In this document: in pieces, positions 23,476-34,977 of the stretch
How the letters are laid out: each line of letters begins with the position of its first letter
Numbering within the stretch: the stretch's first letter is position 1
Source of the DNA: Mytilus edulis
Taxonomy: Eukaryota > Mollusca > Bivalvia > Mytilida > Mytilidae
Reading direction: 5' to 3'
Length of the DNA stretch: 64,000 nucleotides
Assembly (NCBI RefSeq): GCF_963676685.1
Contig: NC_092346.1
Span: 71,129,821-71,193,820, forward strand
Position numbers and translations under genes: made by a program
The notes under the pieces: model-generated
The model's input: the letters and a program-made list of their open reading frames with translations, nothing else
Database searches by the model: none
What the model was told of the DNA's origin: nothing

Positions 23476-24795
23476 AAGGGTAGTCTGAGAACTGAACTTT
23501 CAGACAAAATAGTCCAATTGTGAACTTTCCATTCGCGCGTAGAAGCATTCCATCCGCTCCTGAATATTGAGTATATATAACTAACAGTGTATACTTATTG
23601 ACGGGGTATGAGTGGACTAGTAAGTTTATTATCCCGAGGAGCAACTATTGTCCTGAGGCGTAGCCGAGGGCAATAGTTGTATCCGAGGAGTAAGTGTTTT
23701 ATTGTATCGAAAAACACAACAAACAATAAATGGCGGTGATAGATCAACTATTGTTATAAAGAAGAAACCAAACCATAACTTTTACTTCATAGATATGTTC
23801 AAATGCTAAAGCAACGTCTTGCAATGACATCAACCCTATACTAGATACAATAGGTAAAACACGACGTCGTTACTCCCGCGTTTTTTTTTTTCAAAATCCT
23901 TCAATCTTGTAGACTGGTTCTCTGTCCTTTATCTGTTTGGCTGTGATACCCGTATGTTGCAAGGGAGAGGACCAGCCTGTCAATCTTGTGGCTGCATTTT
24001 AAATTTTGCGAAATATAATGACGCTTGCGGTCAAATAGTTTCACCCGGGCCAGGTCCAATAGTTGGAAATTTTTGACCGGTCCAATAGTTCAAAGCTTGT
24101 AATTTGCAAAATAGTGAAACTATTGTGTACTTATTTTATATAGAAAATGATAACTGAGGTAAAATGATTGATACTATGTACTAGGGCTTTCGTTTCCTAT
24201 CACAAGAAAGCTATTGAGTCTATCCTAAGAACCTAAGAAAGTTTTACGGTCGCAACTATATTTGGTTGATATTTATGGAATAAATGTGTCAATGTGACCG
24301 ATGATAATTATGTTCCTCTTGTTATAGTCATAATCATTCTTTCTTTTTTTCCCTCGATTGTGACATGACAACATTTTAAAATTTCAAAACGAGTTTTTTT
24401 AATTGCAATGAGTAACACGACGGGTGCAAATAGTAGAACATGAATATACCTGACTGTAGTTTCTTATTCATTCATAGCCACGGTAGCTGTGTTTGATAGG
24501 GGATTACTTTTTGGTTTTGATTTAGCTTTTAAATTTGTATTTTGAGCTATTCAATTTTCAAGTAATATCTTGTCTTATCCGTTAAATGCATTGTTTTGTG
24601 CCCGCTTTTCAAAGGGTAGTCGGAGAACTGAACTTTCAGACAAAATAGTCCAATTGTGAACTGTCCATTCGCGCGTAGAAACATTCCATCCGCTCCTGAA
24701 TACATGTATTGAGTATATAACTCACAGTGTATACTTATTGACTGGGTATGAGTGGAATAGTAAGTTTATTGTCCCGAGGAGCAACTATTGTCCTG
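23476..24795. repeat. Pair of direct repeats of about 180 bp around a 960-bp interior
   Basis: Copy one (23476-23655) and copy two (24613-24795) are about 93% alike by eye and both end in 'gaggagcaactattgtcctg'. The interior contains further 'caatagtt' motifs but no open frame. It could be a solo mobile unit with long direct ends or a local duplication; no target duplication was found. Confidence 0.7.
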
Positions 24796-24862
24796 TTTTC
24801 ATTTCAATTTCTATTTCCTGTTCGATCAAGCTCTAGAGTTTTAACGATTACATGTATCAGTG

Positions 24863-24902
24863 ATTTTTTTTTTTTTTTTTTTTTGGGGGGGGGGGGGGGG
24901 TA
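24863..24902. repeat. Poly-T followed by poly-G tract
   Basis: A run of about 22 T is followed directly by about 16 G. Length is likely unreliable in the assembly. Confidence 0.85.
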
Positions 24903-25339
24903 ATGTCCCATAAAGAGACATTCACAAACAAAAGGTGCAAACAAGGGGGTTAAAACAACCTAAAGTCTTTCTGTGATGTATGAACTATATGGAGCAGAAT
25001 AACATTGATTCTAACAGCATCATCACAAACAACACCAATGAGGAAGCTGAAATCATAAACACTCGTTTACATACAATACTGACAGGACAAAACATTTATG
25101 CACCATGTACGAACACATCGCCAATAAAAACCAAAACATAAATCAAAGAACGTACCATTACACCTAGAACCTGAAACTGAGGAAACCAAATAATACCCTC
25201 CAACAAATATTGGACTACACAGAATACCAAAAATTGGTTTAATATCCCGCACAAAAGAACTGTCACCATATATCACATCTGTATACTTCAGAAGATTGAA
25301 CAAAGCGAGATTGAATACATGGCTACAAGAGGATCATTC

Positions 25340-25690
25340 TAGTAGATGTGACCATCGTTGATTTCTGAAAGGCCTCACAACAAAGTACTAGCGAAACTCA
25401 CTAGTCACGATATAACAGCAAGGTAACTTTTATATATAACCTTCACGCTTCCTTACATCAAGATCATTTCAATCGAGTAGTGGCTGATATATAATCTTGA
25501 TGAGCCACAAAGAACTGTCCCTGGACCTTTACTGTTCGCTGCAATAAAAAGATCTACCCGAATCACAGGTTGTCAGACTTTTTGCAGATGTCCGATTGTT
25601 ATTTAGGCACATTAAATCATTCACCATGCAAAAGACATCCAGAGTTTCCAAGATGAATTGCAACCTCAAAGATATGTATAACATATAAGA
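25340..25690 (+). pseudogene. Decayed LINE-like reverse transcriptase fragment
   Basis: In broken plus-strand frames one can read DF-KA (near 25357), then TVPGPLLFAA near 25517, and a degraded LFADDC-like block near 25578. These match, in order and spacing, the 'DFSKAFD', 'VPQGTVLGPLLF' and 'FADD' motifs of non-LTR reverse transcriptases. Stops and frameshifts interrupt every frame, so it is dead. Confidence 0.65.
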
Positions 25691-26326
25691 CTTCAGAGGA
25701 ATAAACATAACAGATTGAAGTCAAGAAATGGTACATAATAAATATGAAGTAGTTTGTGATAAATTTGTTTTTGCGAGGAAGTGGAGAAAATAATATTTCT
25801 TTGACCCATTTATTCATTAATTACCTATTGCAGTTAGATGTGATGGTCTTTATATTGACTTGTTGAACTCAAATTATATACAGTTGCTTTGTCAATATTC
25901 CAGTGTTTGAAAGTGATAATGTTTCATATAAAATTACACCACAATCTGTCTTAAAAAAAACCCAACATTTGATAAACAATATATTGATTGTTTTGAGGTA
26001 TGATATTTCATTTCAAGATAATCGGAGATGGAATAACAAACTACATCTCATTTAAAAAAGAAACATGCATAGTTTTGGGTTAATCGTTTTCAAAAATACA
26101 CCTGCCAAAAACCTATGCCAGTATTTTTTACATTTTATGTTTGAATATCATTATCAATGCTATAAATACTATAAATAATATAAGTCAAATAAAATCATAC
26201 ATAACTACAATTTTTAGTATATAAAGACAATAATGTCTACGTTCATATCAAAGCGACGATATATCGTGCAACTCTCATGTTAACATTATATCTAACGGTG
26301 TGTGTACTGTATTAGAATAAGCCTTC

Positions 26327-29300
26327 CTATTTCTCTCTCATCATCTTTATAAATTCTGAAAACAGAGGAAAATAACTATTACTTCATAAACTACAAATCA
26401 AAATGGGATAATAGTTCATTAATTAATTATTTGTTGTATTGTGGTTTAAACAAACTACTATTCATTTATGGAATCTTACGACTTCTTATTCATGTTGAGC
26501 GTTGTATTTTGATACTCACGTATTATTATATGTTATTGCGTTTGTGTTTTGGTCTGATTTCCACTCATTATGTTGTATGTCTTCTTATGAATGGACTAAC
26601 GTGTTTTCTCTTCTTTTGACTGGAGTGTTAATGATCTGATATTTGTTTCTGTTTTCGTAGTTATAGTTTGCTTCATAAATTCTTTTTATATTATGCTTGT
26701 ACAATATTCATATTTATTTATTCATATTGTGTAGATAACAAACTAAGTACGAAAAGCAGCGTTCTAAATGAAACTTATACCCACGCAATTATGGGAGGCT
26801 ATGGTCGTATATTTGCACCAAACTGAAGTAAAGTTGATAAAACCAAAGCAACCTTCTTCCATCAACAATCTTAACATGTAGACATTATATTTCTAAAATC
26901 CAACCCTTTTTTTGTACTTGTTTCCTAGTCTATAAGCCTTTATATTTTTTTCTGTATGTTCCATATCTAATCTCTCACTTTCTGACAATTTGTTTTCAAA
27001 GTCTAGGTCATTCTCATTACTTTGATTAACACGTTTGACTGTACCATTAATAAAACTTGCCTACCTGTCAGATCTATTTGTCCGTCTCCATCAGAATCAG
27101 CCTCCATTATCATTTCTTCTGCCTCTGCCTTGGATAAATTTTCTCCCATTGAATTCATAGCTGCTCTAAACTCATCAGAGGTAATGATGCCGTTACCATC
27201 CTTATCGTACACATTGAATACTTCTCTATAGTCGTCATCGGTACATTGTTGTCTCATAGCATCAGACATAAGTTCCAAGAACTCTTCATAATCTATCCCC
27301 TCATTTCCTAAAATTAAGTTTTAGATTAGCACTAGGTTCGTATTCAGCACTATAGCAAGTCTTTAGTTAACTCATTTTGGGTTATTTCTATTAATTTTCT
27401 TCGGTTGTTTGATGGATTTTGTTTGTTGTTCTTTTATCAGATGTTTTAATGACTATTAAACAAACGACGAAAACAAGTATACATTTAGAAGAGAAAATAA
27501 AAAAAAAAAGATCGAAAAACAATTATATTTATCCGATAATAGCTATTATAAATCTTCAAAGAAAACAAAACAACTTTAAATAGAAAGTAATCCTGAGCAT
27601 TAGCACACAGTCAACCACACATACTATAAAAAAGAAATCATATACTATTATACCCTTCTGATCTATCTCTTTGATTATATCCTGTAGTTCAGCTTCAGTT
27701 GGACTCTGATTAAAGGTCCTCATGAGTAAACCAAGATCATTTGAAGATAACTTATCATCTTTTTTCTTGTTAAAATGGTTAAAGATATTCTGTATTTCTA
27801 AAACAAAAATACATGTATCATATATGGTCCTGAAGCAAGTGAATTGAGTATAAATTTCATATTAAAAGTCGAAAACAGATTTCTATACTACAATCCGTTA
27901 TGTGACAATTAAGCGCTTCGGACGCAAGAAATTAATAACGTGTTGTTTTCAATATTTTACATCACTGGGTCGGTACCTCTGCTGGTGGACTATCAGTCCC
28001 CGAGGGTATCATCAGCTCGGTAGTCAGTATTTCGGTCCTGACATGATTTAACAAACTTTACTAAAATTGTCCGTTTATAAATTTATAAATTATTAAGAAA
28101 CTAAGGTTTCAACTCCCTCAGGCAAAGTTGGCTTTAGATTAATTTGGCTAATTATTTTTGGTATTTTTTGACATTCAGCTCTTCAACGGTTTCGGTACTT
28201 ATACATCTTCGGATTTCAAATGTTTGGCTTTGAGCGTTCCTGATGAAGGTAAATCCAGAAAAGCGCTTCGGACGCAAGAAATTAATAACGTGTTGTTTTC
28301 AATATTTTACATCACTGGGTCGGTACCTCTGCTGGTGGACTATCAGTCCCCGAGGGTATCATCAGCTCGGTAGTCAGTATTTCGGTCCTGACATGATTTA
28401 ACAAACTTTACTAAAATTGTCCGTTTATAAATTTATAAATTATTAAGAAACTAAGGTTTCAACTCCCTCAGGCAAAGTTGGCTTTAGATTAATTTGGCTA
28501 ATTATTTTTGGTATTTTTTGACATTCAGCTCTTCAACGGTTTCGGTACTTATACATCTTCGGATTTCAAATGTTTGGCTTTGAGCGTTCCTGATGAAGGT
28601 AAATCCAGAAAAGCGCTTCGGACGCAAGAAATTAATAACGTGTTGTTTTCAATATTTTACATCACTGGGTCGGTACCTCTGCTGGTGGACTATCAGTCCC
28701 CGAGGGTATCATCAGCTCGGTAGTCAGTATTTCGGTCCTGACATGATTTAACAAACTTTACTAAAATTGTCCGTTTATAAATTTATAAATTATTAAGAAA
28801 CTAAGGTTTCAACTCCCTCAGGCAAAGTTGGCTTTAGATTAATTTGGCTAATTATTTTTGGTATTTTTTGACATTCAGCTCTTCAACGGTTTCGGTACTT
28901 ATACATCTTCGGATTTCAAATGTTTGGCTTTGAGCGTTCCTGATGAAGGTAAATCCAGAAAAGCGCTTCGGACGCAAGAAATTAATAACGTGTTGTTTTC
29001 AATATTAAATGACATAACGGCTTTGACTGTAGTGATCTCAAATATGCGTATTTCGTTTATTTTTACTTTTTGACTTCATGTACAAAGCATTTTATGGTTA
29101 TAAATAAAAGAGGGACGAAAGATATCTAAGGGACAGTCGAACTCATAAATCGAAAATAAACTGACAACGCCATGGCTAAAATTGGAAAGGACCAACAGAC
29201 AAACAATAGTACACATGACACAACATAGAAAAATAAAAAATAAACAACACGAACCCCCGAATAAATGCAACGTAAAATTGCATTTTGAACTCATGATATT

Positions 29301-29721
29301 GTAGAGTCTGCATTGTTTGCAAAATAGTACATGTCTTACATGCGTCGTTGAAGACCATTATGGCTTGATGCGTTAATTGCGTAAGATGTTTTAGGCCGTG
29401 TGCTTAAAATTGAATTAAAATGTATATATGTGTATTTATATAATTGCATTGTTTGTTTTTTCAAATATTTAATGTATTGAAAATGTCCTTATACAAACCT
29501 TCTAACTGGTCTTCTGTAAAATCAGACGCCTGTTTGAAACAAACAAATATACATTACTATGATCGTCATTTAAGATACAAATACTAAATATGAATATTTG
29601 CAGATTCCCAAGTATCAAAAGATGAAACATTGAAACCTAACAACAAATAAGAATTAAGAATAACTGATCTATTCCTGACTAGTTAAATAAAATCACTCGC
29701 AAAAATAATAAAACTTACCAT
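26327..29721 (-). CDS. Calmodulin-like EF-hand protein, 149 aa, five exons
   Basis: Exons: 29719-29721 (ATG only, donor GTAAGT), 29499-29529, 27654-27797, 27065-27307 and 26327-26355 (ending EFIKMMREK and TAG). Phases match and the total is 450 nt. The product begins MASDFTEDQLEEIQNIF, like calmodulin. Loop 1 (NKKKDDKLSSND) has lost the calcium ligands. Loop 2 (DQKGNEGIDYEE) has Lys at position 3. Loops 3 (DKDGNGIITSDE) and 4 (DSDGDGQIDLTE) are canonical. Calcium binding is therefore expected mainly in the C-terminal lobe. It is the leftmost of four related genes. Intron 2 holds the 350-bp tandem array. Target proteins are unknown. Confidence 0.9.
27911..29006 (+). repeat. Perfect 350-bp tandem array, three copies plus 46 bp
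   Basis: AAGCGCTTCGGACGC starts at 27911, 28261, 28611 and 28961, exactly 350 bp apart. The copies look identical by eye. The 71-codon open frame repeated in each unit is a property of the repeat. The family also occurs at 3083-3575. Confidence 0.93.
29100..29275 (+). repeat. Dispersed bivalve repeat, partial
   Basis: The block from 'agagggacgaaagatatcta' through 'aaacaacacgaacccc' matches a repeat I remember as common in mussel DNA. Only part is present. It lies in intron 2 of the calmodulin-like gene. Confidence 0.5.
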
Positions 29722-32227
29722 TCTGCTATGCTTTTTTATTTTTAAACGTTATGAAACTCGACACCAACTTGAACATATTGACCTAATAATCTAGTGCGAA
29801 GAAGAATTCACCATTCAAGGTATTTAAAACCTTTTAATTATTTTCGTAATTCTCCTTGATTTTTGTTATTACATTTTACTTTACATTGAACGGGTTGTTC
29901 CTATCACTGCGTCTATTAGATTTCTCCTACTGTGTGATTAAAATTCTTTTCTGATTATATTGAGAGAAAAAAAAACAATAGACAGATAAGTCTTTGAAAG
30001 GATTATATACAAAGGGTTATTCAATTATGTCTCTTTTTATTTAGATATTTTATCGACAATCGTCTTGTAATTGGTTTAGGTTTTATTTACAGGTAAAACA
30101 TATTTTATTTACCCAAAGTTGGTTGGACACAATTAATCAAACTTGTGTAATATTTTCGAGACTGCTTAGCCATATTTGGCACATTTTTGATAATTTTGGG
30201 TTTTAATGCTCTTCAACTTCGTATTTAATTTGACTTTACAATTGTTTTGATCTGAGTGTCACTGCCAAGTCTTATGCCGACGAAAAAGTGTGTCTGGTGT
30301 ACATTATCATAAGCCTGGTATTCTTGATGAGTTTTTATAACCACTGGGTCTATTCTTTTGCTGATGAACGTTTCGGGTATAACCACTTCAGAAACCTTCT
30401 AATACATTGTTATTTTTAGTTTTTTCTGTAATGAAAAAAAGACAATATGCTAGACATACTTGCTGCAAGTGTACAAGAGAGGGAGGCAAAAGATATAAAA
30501 GATACATTAAAATTCATAAAGGTCAAAAATAAATTGAAAAAGCAATATTAACAAAAGAAAAAGACTAAAAGAAAAACAACAGTATACAAAACAAAGAAAA
30601 TTAAAGACTGAGCAACACGAAGGGTATGCATATCCTGTTCAACATATGACATCCATCGAATGATATGATTTAAGTGGTGAACTTATTTTTTTTTTTTTTT
30701 AGAATATGAGCGTTCAACGATGAAGGTGGAGTTAGGAATCGGACACACCACTCATTTTATTATACACGTACATTTCAGCAATAAATATATCACCAGCCTT
30801 GAAGTCAGCACTTCTCAATTGATATGAATTAGCATTGATATGGTCATACTTGTAAATTAACTATTTTAATAAACTTACAATTGCCCGAAACATTAATGAT
30901 TTTCTACCAAAGGAATATATTACCTTAGATATATTTGGTAAAACCTTTCGCAATATTCGGTCCTCAATGCTCTTTAACTTCATACTGTAATAAGCCTTTA
31001 ATTTTTTAGTCGAGTGTCTTTGGTGTGTCCTTTATAGATGAAACGCGCGTTTGGTTTACAAAATTATCCCCTTGGTATCTTTGATGAGTCTATTTAAAGG
31101 TATTTTAATCGGAGCGATGCTCCAATTGCAGTTTAATCTAAATGAAAATCTAAATTCTAAATTCATTTGATTGGTAATCCAACAACATTTTCCTCATCTA
31201 TTGCAACTAAGATTTTAAAATACAAGCACGTGTTTCGGGATCTCAATATTGACGAATTTAAAATGGCCATAGTTATATTAGAGTCCGTTTCTGTGTGTGT
31301 TACATTTTAATGTTGTGTTTCTGTCGTGTCGTCGTTCTCCTCTCATATTTGATGCGTTTTCCTCAGTTTTAGTTTGTAACCCGGATTTTTTTCTCAATCG
31401 ATTTACGAGTTTCGAACAGCGGTATACTGCTGTTGCCTTTATTTAAGTATAAACCTTCTGTCAGAATCAGTGCTAGATCTCAATATAGATATATTCCAGC
31501 TTTCCACGTTATTGCAAATGACATGAACATGGTCTAAAACACTTTCACGCGAAATGTGATATCCTAAGGCCCGAAATATTATGAGCCTAGATCCAGTAAT
31601 TGGAAACACAACTTTAAAATACTAATGAATCAATTTGAGGATTATGACAGGCAATGGTCTAAGCCATAAAAATAATTCAAAGATACCCTTTCCGAAAAGG
31701 TTATTACAGTGAGGTCATTGAATCTCATTAGAAATTTGAATGAGTCTATAAATACATATGCTATGTGGATCTTTAAGGAGCCAAATGTCGCTATTACAAA
31801 TATTGACAACTGTCATATTCCTGACTTGGTACAGGCATTTTCTAATGTAGAAAATGGTGGATTGAACCTGGTTTTATAGCTAGCTAAACCTCTCACTTGT
31901 ATGACAGTCGCATCAAATTCCATTACATTGTCAACGATGCGTGAACAAAACAAACATACTCAAAGAGTAAAAATGTCAAAAATAGGGGTACAGCAGTCAA
32001 CATTGTGTTATCATCTTAATCACTATAAAAACAACAAATGTAACGAAGAAGCACAAAAAGGCATACATCAAGTTTAACATCCTCATTTTGCTTATCTTAT
32101 ACGATTTTATGTATCTATGTAAAGTCTAACCGTAAAGGATGGAAAGTTTTCAGTACTGGTGTAAAATTGCGCGTTTGAAATTCGCACAGGTAGACATAAC
32201 ATAATTTTGTCGTTCAAAGTATGACGT
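29722..32227. other. Spacer between the first two calmodulin-like genes, with repeat pieces
   Basis: It holds two copies of a block with 'ttcaacttc' followed by a 'gacgaaa...gtctggtgt'-like part (about 30170-30400 and 30950-31090; another copy at 40340-40530). A second block lies at 31290-31445, ending 'gcggtatactgctgttgcct'. A third, on the minus strand, lies at 31790-31960 and contains 'aactgtcatattcctgact'. No exon could be supported. Confidence 0.6.
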
Positions 32228-33540
32228 AAAATTGAGAATGGAAATGGGGAATGTGTCAAAGAGACAACAACCCGACCAAATAAAAAACAACAGCAGAGGG
32301 TCACCAACAGGTCTTCAATGTAGCGAGAAATTCCCGCACCCGGAGGCGTCCTTCTGCTGGCCCCTCAACAAATATATATTAGTCCAGTGATAATGAACGC
32401 CATACTAATTTCCAAATTGTACACAAGAAACTAAAATTAAAATAATACAAGACTAACAAAGGCCAGAGGCTCCTGACTTGGGACAGGCGCAAAAATGCGG
32501 CGGGGTTAAACATGTTTGTGAGATCTCAACCCTCCCCCTATACCTCTAACCAATGTAGAAAAGTAAACGCATAACAATACGCACATTAAAATTCAGTTCA
32601 AGAGAAGTCCGAGTTTGATGTCAGAAGATGGAACCAAAGAAAATAAACAAAATGACAATAATACATAAATAACAACAGACTACTAGCAGTTAACTGACAT
32701 GCCAGCTCCAGACTTCAATTAAACTAACTGAAAGATTATGATTTCATCATATGAACATCAGGCACAATCCTTCCCGTTAGGGGTTTAGTATCATACCATC
32801 ATAACATATATGAGAAGAACATAACCCGTGTCATGCCAACAACTGTTTTAAGAATAAATGTGTTTAGTTCCGATGCAAAGACCTTATCAGTGACTCAATA
32901 TTAACGCCAAAATATGCAATCTTTAATGACTTGACAACAGTATCGTAATTATAATATAAAGGTTTTGTAAGTTTCTGAGGTGAATACTGACACCTTTGTG
33001 CTTTATAAAGAACATTTCCATAAAAAAATTGGATGTGAAATACCTGAACGTATTAGAAGTCTGCATGTTGAGCTATATTTACGAATGATGTCTTTATACC
33101 GATGATAAAATTTAGTAAATGTTTTGACTAGTTTGTGATATTGAAAACCCTGGTGTAATAATTTTTCAGTAATACATAAATTTCTCTCGTTAAAAACATT
33201 GTTACATACACGAGCGAATCGTACAAGTTGAGATATATAAACACCGTAAGATGGTGACAAGGGAACGTCACCATCTAAAAACGGATAATTAACGATAGAA
33301 AATGAAAAATCATCCCTTTTATCATAAATTTTAGTATTCAGCTTTCCATTAGTGATATAGATATCAAGATCGAGAAAAGGGCAGTGGTCATTGTTAGTAT
33401 TAGCTTTATTTAAAGTAAGTTCAGCCTTTTATCATAAATTTTAGTATTCAGCTTTCCATTAGTGATATAGATATCAAGATCGAGAAAAGGGCAGTGGTCA
33501 TTGTTAGTATTAGCTTTATTTAAAGTAAGTTCAACAGGAC
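32228..33540 (-). pseudogene. Penelope-like retroelement, 3' part, inverted
   Basis: Read on the minus strand, the C-terminal part of a reverse transcriptase (from about 33540) includes SPSYGVYISQLVRFARVCNN and FTKFYHRYKDII, with a frameshift. It is followed by about 770 bp of 3' tail ending 'ccccatttccattctcaatt' at 32228. A 110-bp stretch of the coding part is repeated exactly in tandem (33315-33424 and 33425-33534), breaking the frame. The plus-strand copy at 53930-56507 has the same order. Confidence 0.75.
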
Positions 33541-33814
33541 GGCATACATAAATGCAGAGTCACGTAAAGTATAACAAAAAACAGACTTAACAGTAAAAGT
33601 AATAATAATAAATAAAATAATTTTGTGGTTCAAAGTATGACGGGATACATAAGTACAGAGTCACGTCAAATGTATATCATAAAAAACAGACTTAACAGAA
33701 AAAGTAGTATTAAAGAATAAAATAGTTTTGTCATTCAAAGTATGACATGATCCATAAGTAAAAGTAATATTAATAAATGAAATAATTTTGTCGTTCAAAG
33801 TATGATGTTTTAAT

Positions 33815-34420
33815 TAAACTGATTGAAAGCGACAACAACCCGACCATAAAACAGACAACAGCCGAAGGCCACCGATGGGTCTTCAATGTAGCGAGAAACT
33901 CACGCACCCGGAGGCGTCCTCCAGCTGGCTCCTTAAAAATATGCATACTAGTTCAGTGATAATGGACGTCATACTAAACTCCGAATTATACACAAGAAAC
34001 TAAAATTAAAAATCACACAAGACTAACAAAAGACCAGTGGTTACTGACTTGGGACAAGCGCAAAATTGCGACGGGGTTAAACATGTTTATGAGATCTCAA
34101 CCCCCCATACCTCTAGCCAATGTAGAAAAGTAAACGCATAACAATACGCACATTAAAATTCAGTTCAAGAGAAGTCCGAGCCCGATGTCGGAAGATGTAA
34201 CAAAAGAAAATAAACAAAATGACAATAATACATAGATAAGAACAGACTACCAGCAGTTGACTGACATGCCAGCTCCAGGCCTCAATTAAACTGATTGAAA
34301 GATTATGTCTTCATCATATGAATATCAGGCACAACCCCTCCCGTTAGGGGTTTAGTATCATACTATCATAAAATATATGAGACGAACATAACCCGTGTCG
34401 TGCCAACAACTGTAAGTATT
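33815..34420 (-). mobile_element. Second copy of the same retroelement 3' tail
   Basis: About 600 bp, homologous to the tail at 32260-32850 ('gcgagaaactcacgcacccg', 'gacatgccagctccagg', 'cccgttaggggtttagtatc'). Coding part absent, so 5'-truncated. Three short copies of 'ttttgtcgttcaaagtatga' lie between the two tails. Confidence 0.75.
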
Positions 34421-34977
34421 TTTATGATTCAATAAAAACTACGACGACTTTTTAACATTGCTTTTTACATTTTTTCATTATGAGCGTATCTACGGTCCAC
34501 TTAGGTTTTTGACTTGCATCACGTTCATGAATACTCAAGGAATGTCATGTACATATGATTGTGGGCCGTATGTTCTCCCATAGTTGAAAATGCAGAAAAA
34601 TGTTTGGAAATTTGTTTGCCCTTTTCGCAACTCTTGAGGAGTTTTCAGCAACAAAGCCGTACAAAAATTTAATCTTGGTATCTTTAATGAGTTTAGTATG
34701 ATAAAGATCACATATTCCTATTTTTTCACTATACAACAATACTAAAAAAAGAATAAAAACAAGCATGCTGTGAGACAATTTAATATTTTCACTAATAACT
34801 ATAATAACTTACAAAAAACCTACATTCTTTACATTACATAACATGAGAAAACATTTAAGAGAACTGGAAACTTTCCTTGTAGTGAAGGACATACGTGTAC
34901 TTTTTTTAAAATAAATAAATAAATGCTTGTTAAAGTCAAAACTGTTCACATCTTCATCATATATGACTGTTCCTTTA

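Noticed and set aside
26900-27003. Possible last exon reading NDLDFENKLSESERLDM on the minus strand
   Set aside because: The exon at 26327-26355 fits calmodulin's last exon in phase, length and the EF-x-x-MM ending.
28158-29073. Three identical 71-codon open frames
   Set aside because: They repeat every 350 bp as part of the tandem array and have no splice or homology support.
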